This document shows, piece by piece, positions 10,322 through 18,417 of a DNA stretch of 18,417 nucleotides. The DNA lies in NCBI GenBank assembly GCA_015852425.1, contig JAAAIG010000693.1, positions 2,322 to 20,738 of the forward strand. Reading direction: 5' to 3'. The translations under genes and the position numbers were made by a program. Position 1 is the first letter of the stretch, and every line of letters begins with the position of its first letter. A model generated the notes under the pieces. The model was not told the DNA's origin. It ran no database searches and was given only the letters and a program-made list of their open reading frames with translations. The stretch is from Gryganskiella cystojenkinii. Lineage: Eukaryota > Mortierellomycota > Mortierellomycetes > Mortierellales > Mortierellaceae.

Positions 10322-11836
10322 ATGACTGTCGTCCGCCTTCTTCCGTCTGGGTTTCATCGTCTTTGGAAACGCAATCAGGAGCGGCGGGATCTGGATCCAC
10401 TATGAAAAACAACAGAATCGACGACCACAACGACAACTCGATACTGTTTCATTTTTTTTTATCTGCTTGCCATTTCTCATGCCTCTCATCGCGAGTTATA
10501 CAAAGCGACTGACCGACAGACATTCGTATTGATATCCTCTCCTCGCTTTTCTGATGTCCTCTTCTTCCCTCTTTAGAAACGATAATACTAACCCATCATC
10601 ACCAATTGCTGATCAACGGATCCGTTGTTTCCAAAGGAACAATGAACGCAATTACAAACTCAAAGAGATCATTGCAACCTTTACCGAGTTGGATGCCGAT
10701 ATCTTGCGTATTCCCGAGATCGATATAGGTTGTCGACGGTACGGTCATGATCGCGATCATTTCTAGGAGAACTGTGCCCTTAAGGTTTACTCCAGCTTGG
10801 TCCTGGCTTCGACGCTTCGGCATTTTGGGTTTTGGTACTGGAGCAAACTCCACAGGTGTTTCATTTTGATCCGCGGATTCCAAGTACTCGGGATGGCTGA
10901 AACGACTTGTCGAGGCTGAACTGGATAAGGTCAGACAAGCACGTCAAGACCAACTCGCGAATGATATCTTTGTAAACTTGGAAATAGCCAAGAGATTCGA
11001 CAAACTGGCTCTCTCGGACAATTGAACAAGAGCTCGCTCTCAGCTCTGGAATCATCCTTGACTTGACGCCAGGAGGCAAGAGATGACGAATCGTCTGTGG
11101 CAGCGACAATGGGGTCCTCCGAGGGAGATGGACGTACTGCCATGATGAGCGAATGGGGCTTTTTATGAGAACGTCGAGGGCAGCATGATAGCACTCGGTC
11201 GTATATTATCAACATTTTGGACCCCAGTTTAATGGACAAGAGCGATTACAGTTATATCCGATAATCCAACTCGACCTCGACTTCCTCGCCGACTTGGTCC
11301 TTGCCCTCAACCTCGTCGCCCATGCAATTCGATCGAGAGGAAGAACACGAGAACAATGTTCAGCACGTCGAAGATTCTGGAGAGAGCCATATTTCGACCT
11401 GAATGACCATCACCGTATCCCCAGGACCCACAGCCGCCCTTCCTGCTTTCACATTTTGATGACAAGAAGGGCAAGGTCGCGGTCTCTTTCTTTGCAAGAG
11501 AACGACTCTGGTTCGGATTCACACCTTTGGTCCTGCATCGGGCTCGTAGCCCAGGATTTTAACGATCCATGGAGCTCTAGTAAGGATCTGACTTCGCATA
11601 AGCCGGCATTCCTGGGTCTCCTGAAAGCAATACTGGATTATACGCTCTTGCGGAACTTGAGATGCGAGAGTCGAGCGATCGGGAACCATGACTATAATGC
11701 GAGTGATCACAAGTGGCTGTTGGTCGAGGCGTCATTGAACGCGAGTTTAATTCGTCAACCACTATCAAAGCGCCAACGAGCAGCGAGGACAACCAGGAGT
11801 CTGAGAGTGAGAGCAGAGAGAGAAGATGCCGTCTAA
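10322..11836 (+). pseudogene. decayed endonuclease/exonuclease/phosphatase (EEP, CCR4/DNase I fold) family gene
   Basis: Broken plus-strand frames read as pieces of one EEP-superfamily protein. A possible start at 10322 gives MTVVRLLPSGFHRLWKRNQE and then a stop (10412). After a probable intron ending at ...ctctttag (about 10577), NYKLKEIIATFTELDADILRIPEIDIGC resembles the family's ELDADIICLQEID block, with the catalytic Glu kept but the preceding Gln changed to Pro. This frame stops at 10764. Near 11400 a worn FDLN could be the GDLN catalytic loop. From about 11470 the frame reads FFARERLWFGF...RARSPGF. A one-base frameshift in the T run at 11557-11560 then leads into NDPWSSSKDL, AFLGLLKAILDYTLLRNL and HDYNASDHKWLLVEASLN. 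The last piece carries the terminal SDH motif typical of the fold. Several stops and two or more frameshifts argue against a working gene. Exact limits are uncertain. Confidence 0.55.
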
Positions 11837-13675
11837 GCAGCAGCAGTACCTGTGGTGGTGCGAAATGGAGACAGCCTGTCCATCCTTGTCCTTGTCGTTA
11901 CATCTTCATCATCAACAACAGCAACAAGATATAAAGAAGGAAACTATAAAAGGACTGCAGTTGTGGCGGTTGGAGGGTGCCTTTGGTTGACCCGAGGCGG
12001 CAAGTAGTGGTAGTGGTCTTTGATCAGTCAAACAAGTCATTAGACTTTCAGAGCACTCAGAAACATAGAATCCGGAACCCCAAATGGAACAACTGAACAA
12101 CTTTTTGCACAAGGCAATAACGCGCACTGTCACGAGGAATTGATAACCTCGTTCCACGACACTCCTTACACCATGACGACTCCAACAGACCCATACACCT
12201 CGAGTGGTCAGCTTACTCTATCTCTCTATCTTCTCTGCTGCCTCCAGCAAAGGCTCTCCTGGTTCCCGAGATTCTGATGACATTGCTTCCTCCCTCAAGA
12301 TTCGTGATAACCGATCCTGTCTTTTGTATGTCATGTCTTCTGCAGGAGTTCTGGTGCGACCCATTACTGAAAGACAACAAATGCTGTCCTCTCCCTCGAG
12401 AGACTGTCCAATCTAGTGCTCCATTTGTCAAGACCGTGACCCCCGTTTAGAACCAAGCAGTGGTGGTGACCGAGACTGTCGCGAAAGTGTCTATGATGCG
12501 GCCTGTAGGAGGTCCTATTTTCCATCTTTCAATCAACCGTTCTTCCTGGTTACCAACAAATTCTTCAAATCGCCGAAGACTTTATAAAAAGGCCGTCTAT
12601 GAGAGTTCTTGCGGCCGCGTCACAGTTTCTGTTGTCGATTAGCTGGCGTGAACTGCAGGGAAAAGAAAAGAACGACAAGGTTGAACAAACTAGGCGATGT
12701 TGCGAGGGGAGGACTCTTGGGGGATATGTGGGAATATGGTAATCCCAGCAATGACTCTTCTAAATGGGTATCAAGCAGATCACTATTATGCGTACAACGC
12801 TTGTATCAGTATCTCTGGATGTACTAAGGAGAATAATGAGCAAAGACAAAAGACGGATAAAGAACAAGAGAGAGGGTTAACGTTAGGGGGTAATGTAGAC
12901 TGCAGGAAGCTTGGACACAAAACATTTCTGGAAATTGAAGGGCGCGCAAAGTCAACAGTGGGGGAATCTTTTTTGTGAGCATGGGGGCAGGGATGTCGCT
13001 TTTCGTCTCTTAGCCTTAAATCCTCCATCTCATTTGCAAACGCCATTTACCATCCAGAGAGAGAGAGTGAAGTTTTCATTCTCATTTCATCTCCTCAATC
13101 GATTGTGTGCCAGCCATCTCTTGTCCTTTATTTATTCTTTCTCGGTAAAGCGTGTTCTTTGTCGCAGTCAGACTCGGTTCCTGTCAACTCGTCATTTTTT
13201 TTTTTGCGGTCCATAGCACGACAGTCGTAAGTAGAAGTGGTATGGCGTTACCACTGGAGACAACAACAACAACGACGTTGCATGTCCTTACGATTAGTTT
13301 TCTATGACCTATCTAGGAGTTCCCTTTCTGGCATTTCTTTCTCTCGAGGACTCGGCCAGTCGCTGTTGTTGTCCATGTGAGTCGCTCGCAATGAACGACG
13401 AAACTCAATGTTGAGAGTATTTTTATATTTTTTTAATCAGGTTCTAAAGAATAACTCCTTATTCCTTAGACAAACAAACTCTTCAACCTTCCAGGTCCCA
13501 TCCTCAGCAGCAATAACGAAGCACAGTCCTGTTAGTTGATTAAATAATCCAACTCATAAAAATGTGAGATAAAAGCGATCTGCCGTGCTTCGCCCATTCC
13601 TTTCTTTGAATTTCGAAGAGGGCCATACTCATACGATTTTCTTTGCGCCGAGTTAGAAAAAAATCTGATCTATCC
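11837..13675. other. gene-free stretch upstream of the STAND gene
   Basis: About 1.8 kb with no supported gene. A plus-strand frame at about 12170-12453 is open but lacks a start and any family signature I can defend (it includes ALLVPEILMTLLPPS). The remaining frames are short or low in complexity. The last 250 bp should carry the promoter of the STAND gene; A/T-rich words such as tttttatatttt occur near 13420-13435. I saw no terminal inverted repeats, transposase motif or tRNA. Confidence 0.45.
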
Positions 13676-16600
13676 ATGACGAACCCGAAGACGAACGCGC
13701 TTCTGCCGCCTCAAACAAGAGGGTCGCATTCCAGGGACCTCAGCACGGACTCAAGCGGAAAGAAGAAATCATTTTTCCGCAACCTATTCCGATCGAGGTC
13801 TCCGACTCCTACAGCAGTCAACCATGTGAGCACGACGACTCTTGCTCCTAATTCAGTTCAGGGAAACATAAATGCATCTGGATCATCGCCAAGCATGTCC
13901 ATCGCGACCGCAAGCTCGGGTGTCTCTACTGGACAGGTAGCTCTCTCGCCAGCAATTGCATCCAATCTTGCCACAATAGCATCCACGACCAACATAGACA
14001 CTCTCTCGGTCAGCTCTTCTTCCATGGGTGTGACGACTATGCCTACGTCTGCCGGATGCAATAAGATCTCGCCCGGTCTCACTCTAAGTGCTCCAAAGGG
14101 AACGGGAACGGGAACCACCACTCTGTCCATCGCGACCGCAAGCTTAGGTGTCTCAACTGGACAGCGGCACCCTCTCTCGCCAGCAATGGCGTCCAATCAT
14201 GCCACGGTCGCATCCACGACCAACGTAGGCACCCTCTCAGTCAGCTTTTCTTCCTTGGGTGCGACGACTACGCCTACGTCTGCCGGACGCAATCAGATCT
14301 CACTCGGTCTCACTCTTAGTGCTCCAAAGGGAACGGGAACCACCACTTTGACCTTAAGATCCGATATCTTTCCAAAGAACGGCATCGCCAGAGTCAACTT
14401 CGCCATCTCTGCACCCAAGATCGGCTACGACTTTCAAAACACAGCCCAATTCACCATCTGCGCTGGTATCCTCAACAATGTTCTTCAAGCAGCACCCGTC
14501 CCCTCCTCCTCTTCATCGTCCACTCAGTCGACAGTATCCGCTGGCGACCATCCTAACCTCAGCTCGCTCAGTGCATCACAGAAAGAATGGATCTTGGAGA
14601 TGGAAAAGAATCCCATCGAAAGGAAGTACGTCTATCAGACTATGGATCAAATGGTGAACCAGTTTGTCTCCAATGACTCGAAGGACGCTGAATCCATTCG
14701 CGAGATTGTCCTCCTGGGACCCGTACTGAACGCTAAACCTTACAAAAAGCTTCTGGACTGCTTCCGTCAACGTTTGGACGGATCTACTCTCATCGATGTT
14801 GACGATCTTCTTGGATTGGCGCAGTTGGTCCAAGTTGCACCCAAGGGCCACCTGGTAGCTGATGATTTAAACCGGATCCTTCTCCGCCTTAGGGGTTGCG
14901 TCGAGCTTTCTTCACAACTCGACAAGAATGTGCTGGCCCATATTGTCCTTGTGATCGCCATCGTCCTTATACGTCTAGTAGATTGCCGTACCAATGGTCT
15001 CAGTCGTGAGAAGGAGTATGAGCCACTGCTCAAGCTTCTCCTGGACCTGAGAGAGGACGACGACCCTCTTGTGAGATATCAAGCCTGTTACGCCTGCCAG
15101 AGTCTACTCTTAGTACCTGACGACGAGACCCTTCGCCAAGAGTTCTGTCGCCACCTTCTTAGTCTGTCCAGCGGCCTGTTGAAAATGTCAGGTATTGCTC
15201 GACTCGAGTTTGACGGGATTGCTGAAGGTTTACCTGACACGATAAAGGGTGCGCGAGGACTGCTTGCCTTTTTAAAAAAAGAGCTCGGATCAGGAGGCAA
15301 AGAACCATGGTTCTCAGCGATCGGTAAGGCGAAAGCTCATATCCAAGAAGGCGATCTTTCCCACCTGAAGTACATGGTCTGTGATCCGCGCCATCGTCAG
15401 GATCCCAAGTTCTTGTGGGGAATCATTCAGCTGCTAGGCGAGATTGCAGCCGATCCATATTGGGATGTAGCCAGTAGGGAGCAGGCTGTCGAGTTCCTGG
15501 GCGAGCTCTTCCGGGCCAGCGTCAACTCCAAGCAGGACCACGACCAGGACATTTTGCGATGGATCCTGACGGTTCTTGACCATCTCTCTGGCCTGTCAAC
15601 CACGGACTCTTCTGAGGGCACCAACTCTGCGCTGACGAATCTCCACACACCAATCAGAGCGAAGGCACAGGCGTTGTTTGACATCTTGTCGCAGAGCAGT
15701 ATCAAAAAATTCGAGTACATTCATCCATTGCGCATTAGCCTTCCCCTCCCAGAATCATCTAAACTACTGAAGGACGTCAACGACCACCCTGATCTGGACC
15801 ACGCCATCTACAAACTCCAGCATAAGAGACAAAGCGAATACAAAGCCCAAAAATCCATATTTATTCCACCAATGTCCAAAGTGAGCTTGGTGGCCACCGA
15901 TAACAACCCTGTCGAGCTTCATACCCGTGCTCAGGAATTTTTGGGAGGAACGGCCCAGGTAATGTTGATCTTGGGCGATTCTGGAGCAGGAAAATCGACC
16001 TTTAATAGACATCTGGAAAACAAGCTTTGGGGAGAGTACAAACCGAAAGAGAGCCGCATCCCGTTGTTCATCAACTTGCCCGACATTGATCATCCTCGAC
16101 AGGATATGATTGACAAACAATTACGCATCTACAAGTTCTCTGAACCTCACATCAAAGAGCTAAAGCTTCACCGACGGCTCCTTTTGATCTGTGATGGTTA
16201 CGACGAGGCTCACCTCGATGACAATCTTCACACTACCAATTTTCTCGACAATACAGAAGAGAAGGACGTGAAGATGATGGTCAGTTGCAGAAGTACGTTT
16301 GTTGGCCAGAGCCATCGCGATCTCTTCAGTCCTCAAACGCGCGATCGATACCAAGCTGCCAAACCCGACCAGTACACTGAAGCTGTGATCATTCCGTTCT
16401 CAGAAGACCAGATCGAGGACTATGTCAGTCGGTTTGTGCGAGACTCAGAGGTACACAAACCGGCGGACGAAGAGCCTATCTGGGGTGCTGGGGACTACAT
16501 GCACAAGCTAAAGTCGATCCCCAACTTATTGGAGCTGGTCAAGAACCCGTTTCTACTCTCGCTCTCACTCAGTGCATTGCCAAGGATAGTAGGAAGAGGG

Positions 16601-18417
16601 ACCGATCTGGCGACAGTCAAAGTGACTCGCCTGACCTTGTATGATTCCTTCATTGATCATTGGTCCGAGACGAGCCGACTTCGACTGAGACGGACTACTC
16701 TCTCCGGTGAATTCAAGACTGCCTTTGATCTCCTCATTAACGACGGCTTTGCTGTGAGTATTGTTGATTTTTCGAAAAACCTTGCCGCTGCCATCTATCA
16801 TCAACATAATGGAGTCCCGGTGGTGGAGTACAGGCCAAGACGCGATCGAACAACATGGAAGTACGAGTTTTTTGATCCTGCTCCAGAGACGACACTGCTC
16901 TTGGAGTCAAGTCCAATGTCTCGTGTCCATGACAAATATCGGTTTGTGCACCAGTCTTTATTAGAGTATTTTTACTCGCGATATGTGTTTGAGACAGGAT
17001 CAGACGACTATGCTGTATCGCAAGACCTCGAGGATATCTCTTACCATCCGTTGAGCAAGAGACACCTTGTCAAGGAGTCATCGATCCTTCAGTTCCTAGC
17101 CGAGTATGTTCAAGCATATCCAGATTTCAAAGAAAAATTGGATCAGATCATCGAGCGATCCAAAGTGGATACTCAAGCAAGTCAAGCTGCTGCAAACGCC
17201 ATCACGATTTTAGTCCGCGCAGGAATTCGATTCCACGGAGCTGATCTGAAAGGGATCTGCATTCCTGGCGCAGATTTAAGTTATGGTCAGTTTGATTCTG
17301 CACAACTGCAAGGCGCAGATTTGAGAAACACCACTGTTCGCAACATTTGGCTGCGCCAGGCTAATTTGAGCGAGGCACAAATGGAAGGCGTTGAATTCTG
17401 TGAGTGGCCCTATTTATTAGTGGGCGACTCGATCTCCTGCAGCACATATTCTCCAGACGAAAAAGCATGCGCTGTTGGTCTTTTTGATGGCACAATCAGA
17501 GTGTACAATGCCTCAACTTGGTCCAAAATTTTTTCTTTGGAAGGACATACTGGCCGTGTTACAAGTGTGGTGTATTCACCCAGTGGCCATCAAATCGCGT
17601 CAGGGAGTTGGGACAAGACTGTGCGACTGTGGGATGCACAAACTGGTGCAGCTGGTCCTGTTGTAACTGGCCACACTCACTATGTTACAAGTGTGGCATA
17701 CTCACCGAGTGGCCATCAGATCGCGTCAGGCAGTTGGGACAAGACTGTGCGACTGTGGGAGCCAGAGACTGGTGCGGCTGGTCCTGTCTTAACTGGCCAC
17801 ACTCACTATGTTACAAGTGTGGCATACTCACCGAGTGGCCATCAGATCGCGTCAGGCAGTTGGGACAAGACTGTGCGACTGTGGGAGCCAGAGACTGGTG
17901 CGGCTGGTCCTGTCTTAACTGGCCATACTGAATGGGTTAGAAGTGTGGTATATTCACCCAGTGGCCATCAGATCGCGTCAGGCAGTGACGACAGCACTGT
18001 GCGATTGTGGGAGGCACAAACCGGTGCAGCTGGTCCTGTCTTAACTGGCCATACCAATATTGTCACAAGCGTGGTGTATTCACCCAGTGGCCATCAGATC
18101 GCGTCAGGTAGTCATGACAAGTCTGTGCGGCTGTGGGATGCGCAGACTGGTGCAGCTGGCCCTGTATTAACTGGCCACAGCAGAGATGTCACAAGTGTGG
18201 TGTATTCACGCAGTGGCCATCAGATCGCGTCAGGCAGTGACGACAGCACCGTGCGATTGTGGGATCCACAATCTGGCGCAGCAAGTCCTGTCTTAACTGG
18301 CCACACTGAATGGGTTAGAAGTGTGGCGTATTCACCCAGTGGCCATCAGATCGCGTCAGGCAGCTGGGACAAGACCGTGCGACTGTGGGAGGCACAAACT
18401 GGTGCACCTGGTCCTGT
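13676..18417 (+). CDS. STAND/NLR-like protein: NACHT ATPase with pentapeptide and WD40 repeats, 3' end outside window
   Basis: An open frame of 1580 codons with no stop or intron needed. Residues 1-225 are Ser/Thr-rich and include two copies of a 75-76 residue block. About 300-740 is Leu-rich and helical (ARM/HEAT-like by eye), ending in IYKLQHKRQSEY and IFIPPMSK. The NACHT ATPase follows: Walker A GDSGAGKS (767-774), Walker B LLLICDGYDE (D840, D843, E844) and sensor MVSCRS (R872). The helical tail contains NPFLLSLSLSALP and YRFVHQSLLEYF (from 1088). Pentapeptide-like A(D/N)LxG repeats span about 1186-1241. One degenerate WD blade (YSPDEKACAVGLFDGTIRVY) is followed by seven 42-residue WD40 units that run off the window. 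STAND proteins are ATP-driven oligomerising switches; in fungi some act in non-self recognition. The ligand and effector here are unknown, and no known N-terminal death-effector domain (HET, HeLo, Goodbye) was recognised. The start is the first ATG giving continuous frame. Domain calls are firm, role inferred. Confidence 0.93.
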   Translation, partial: MTNPKTNALLPPQTRGSHSRDLSTDSSGKKKSFFRNLFRSRSPTPTAVNHVSTTTLAPNSVQGNINASGSSPSMSIATASSGVSTGQVALSPAIASNLATIASTTNIDTLSVSSSSMGVTTMPTSAGCNKISPGLTLSAPKGTGTGTTTLSIATASLGVSTGQRHPLSPAMASNHATVASTTNVGTLSVSFSSLGATTTPTSAGRNQISLGLTLSAPKGTGTTTLTLRSDIFPKNGIARVNFAISAPKIGYDFQNTAQFTICAGILNNVLQAAPVPSSSSSSTQSTVSAGDHPNLSSLSASQKEWILEMEKNPIERKYVYQTMDQMVNQFVSNDSKDAESIREIVLLGPVLNAKPYKKLLDCFRQRLDGSTLIDVDDLLGLAQLVQVAPKGHLVADDLNRILLRLRGCVELSSQLDKNVLAHIVLVIAIVLIRLVDCRTNGLSREKEYEPLLKLLLDLREDDDPLVRYQACYACQSLLLVPDDETLRQEFCRHLLSLSSGLLKMSGIARLEFDGIAEGLPDTIKGARGLLAFLKKELGSGGKEPWFSAIGKAKAHIQEGDLSHLKYMVCDPRHRQDPKFLWGIIQLLGEIAADPYWDVASREQAVEFLGELFRASVNSKQDHDQDILRWILTVLDHLSGLSTTDSSEGTNSALTNLHTPIRAKAQALFDILSQSSIKKFEYIHPLRISLPLPESSKLLKDVNDHPDLDHAIYKLQHKRQSEYKAQKSIFIPPMSKVSLVATDNNPVELHTRAQEFLGGTAQVMLILGDSGAGKSTFNRHLENKLWGEYKPKESRIPLFINLPDIDHPRQDMIDKQLRIYKFSEPHIKELKLHRRLLLICDGYDEAHLDDNLHTTNFLDNTEEKDVKMMVSCRSTFVGQSHRDLFSPQTRDRYQAAKPDQYTEAVIIPFSEDQIEDYVSRFVRDSEVHKPADEEPIWGAGDYMHKLKSIPNLLELVKNPFLLSLSLSALPRIVGRGTDLATVKVTRLTLYDSFIDHWSETSRLRLRRTTLSGEFKTAFDLLINDGFAVSIVDFSKNLAAAIYHQHNGVPVVEYRPRRDRTTWKYEFFDPAPETTLLLESSPMSRVHDKYRFVHQSLLEYFYSRYVFETGSDDYAVSQDLEDISYHPLSKRHLVKESSILQFLAEYVQAYPDFKEKLDQIIERSKVDTQASQAAANAITILVRAGIRFHGADLKGICIPGADLSYGQFDSAQLQGADLRNTTVRNIWLRQANLSEAQMEGVEFCEWPYLLVGDSISCSTYSPDEKACAVGLFDGTIRVYNASTWSKIFSLEGHTGRVTSVVYSPSGHQIASGSWDKTVRLWDAQTGAAGPVVTGHTHYVTSVAYSPSGHQIASGSWDKTVRLWEPETGAAGPVLTGHTHYVTSVAYSPSGHQIASGSWDKTVRLWEPETGAAGPVLTGHTEWVRSVVYSPSGHQIASGSDDSTVRLWEAQTGAAGPVLTGHTNIVTSVVYSPSGHQIASGSHDKSVRLWDAQTGAAGPVLTGHSRDVTSVVYSRSGHQIASGSDDSTVRLWDPQSGAASPVLTGHTEWVRSVAYSPSGHQIASGSWDKTVRLWEAQTGAPGP
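13895..14347 (+). repeat. in-frame tandem duplication in the N-terminus of the STAND gene
   Basis: Unit 1 (13895-14122, 228 bp) and unit 2 (14123-14347, 225 bp) align along their whole length. Both begin with SIATAS.GVSTGQ and end with LSAPKGTGTTT-like sequence. They differ by scattered substitutions, a codon insertion after STGQ in unit 2 and one fewer GGAACG (Gly-Thr) hexamer in unit 2. The length difference is a multiple of three, so the frame is kept. Confidence 0.9.
17543..18417 (+). repeat. array of seven high-identity 126-bp WD40 repeats (seventh cut by the window end)
   Basis: Units start at 17543, 17669, 17795, 17921, 18047, 18173 and 18299, each 42 codons (the last truncated). The shared frame is GHTxxVTSVxYSPSGHQIASGSxDxTVRLWxxQTGAAGPVLT, with the WD40 GH and the terminal aromatic-Asp/Glu pair. 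Units 2 and 3 are identical over all 126 bp. Differences cluster at residues 3-7 (GRV, HYV, EWV, NIV, SRDV), at the W/D/H after GS, at the following K/S, and in the two or three residues after LW. The array continues beyond the window. Confidence 0.95.

Noticed and set aside
10760..11143. Minus-strand open frames, including MAVRPSPSEDPIVAATDD and VYKDIIRELVLTCLSDLIQF, that look like a small nested gene.
   Set aside because: They need a frameshift to join, and the antisense plus-strand reading gives more typical hydrophilic peptide in the same interval, so these are probably shadows of the decayed plus-strand gene.
12170..12453. Plus-strand open frame with ALLVPEILMTLLPPS, loosely like the start of an F-box protein.
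   Set aside because: No start codon, no extended F-box pattern, and no continuation after the stop. The resemblance is too weak to annotate.
8708..13675. Search by eye for a transposon (terminal inverted repeats, transposase or reverse transcriptase motifs) that would explain the gene-poor gap.
   Set aside because: No DDE, RT or integrase motif and no convincing paired terminal repeats were found.
13858..14196. Minus-strand open frame with internally repeated peptide.
   Set aside because: It is antisense to the tandem duplication in the STAND N-terminus and inherits the repeat from it.
17518..17931. Long second open frame in the WD40 region, rich in Cys and Trp.
   Set aside because: It exists only because a 126-bp unit (a multiple of three) repeats without a stop in that frame; the WD40 frame is clearly the coding one.

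Overview
The window is fungal nuclear DNA, most likely from a Mortierellomycota species (Mortierella, Linnemannia, Podila and relatives). The reasons are short GT-AG introns of about 80-185 bp, an APSES transcription factor (a fungus-specific family), a TBC1D13-type Rab-GAP that is intron-rich like its animal relatives, and a very long STAND protein (helical N-terminus, NACHT, pentapeptide, WD40) of a kind I associate with Mortierellaceae. The lineage is an inference from protein style, not a database match.

Layout. (1) Positions 1-2099, minus strand: a six-exon 5' portion of a TBC1D13-like Rab GTPase-activating protein whose 3' end lies outside the window. (2) 2100-2892: a shared divergent promoter with a tight cluster of CGCG-core sites of the kind bound by APSES/MBF factors. 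(3) 2893-5456, plus strand: a complete four-exon Mbp1/Res-type gene encoding a 749-residue APSES-ankyrin-coiled-coil protein. (4) 5677-8707, minus strand and tail-to-tail with the previous gene (220 bp apart): a five-exon FAD-dependent monooxygenase of about 849 residues with a long disordered tail. One of its introns seems to lack a GT donor. (5) About 8708-13675: 5 kb without an intact gene. It holds homopurine and simple-sequence tracts and, at about 10322-11836, the stop- and frameshift-ridden plus-strand remains of what I read as an endonuclease/exonuclease/phosphatase (EEP) family gene. (6) 13676 to the window end, plus strand: an uninterrupted frame of more than 1580 codons for a STAND/NACHT protein. 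It carries a duplicated Ser/Thr-rich N-terminal block, a helical region, a NACHT ATPase, pentapeptide-like repeats and the first seven high-identity 42-residue WD40 repeats. The gene runs off the window.

The first three genes are ordinary conserved cellular functions (vesicle traffic, G1/S transcription, oxidation) and are not an operon. The most interesting part is the STAND gene. Its WD40 repeats are nearly identical to one another, two neighbours are identical over all 126 bp, and the differences fall in a few codon positions. That matches the known pattern of fungal NLR-like (HNWD-type) recognition domains that diversify by repeat shuffling. It sits beside a decayed, gene-poor stretch.
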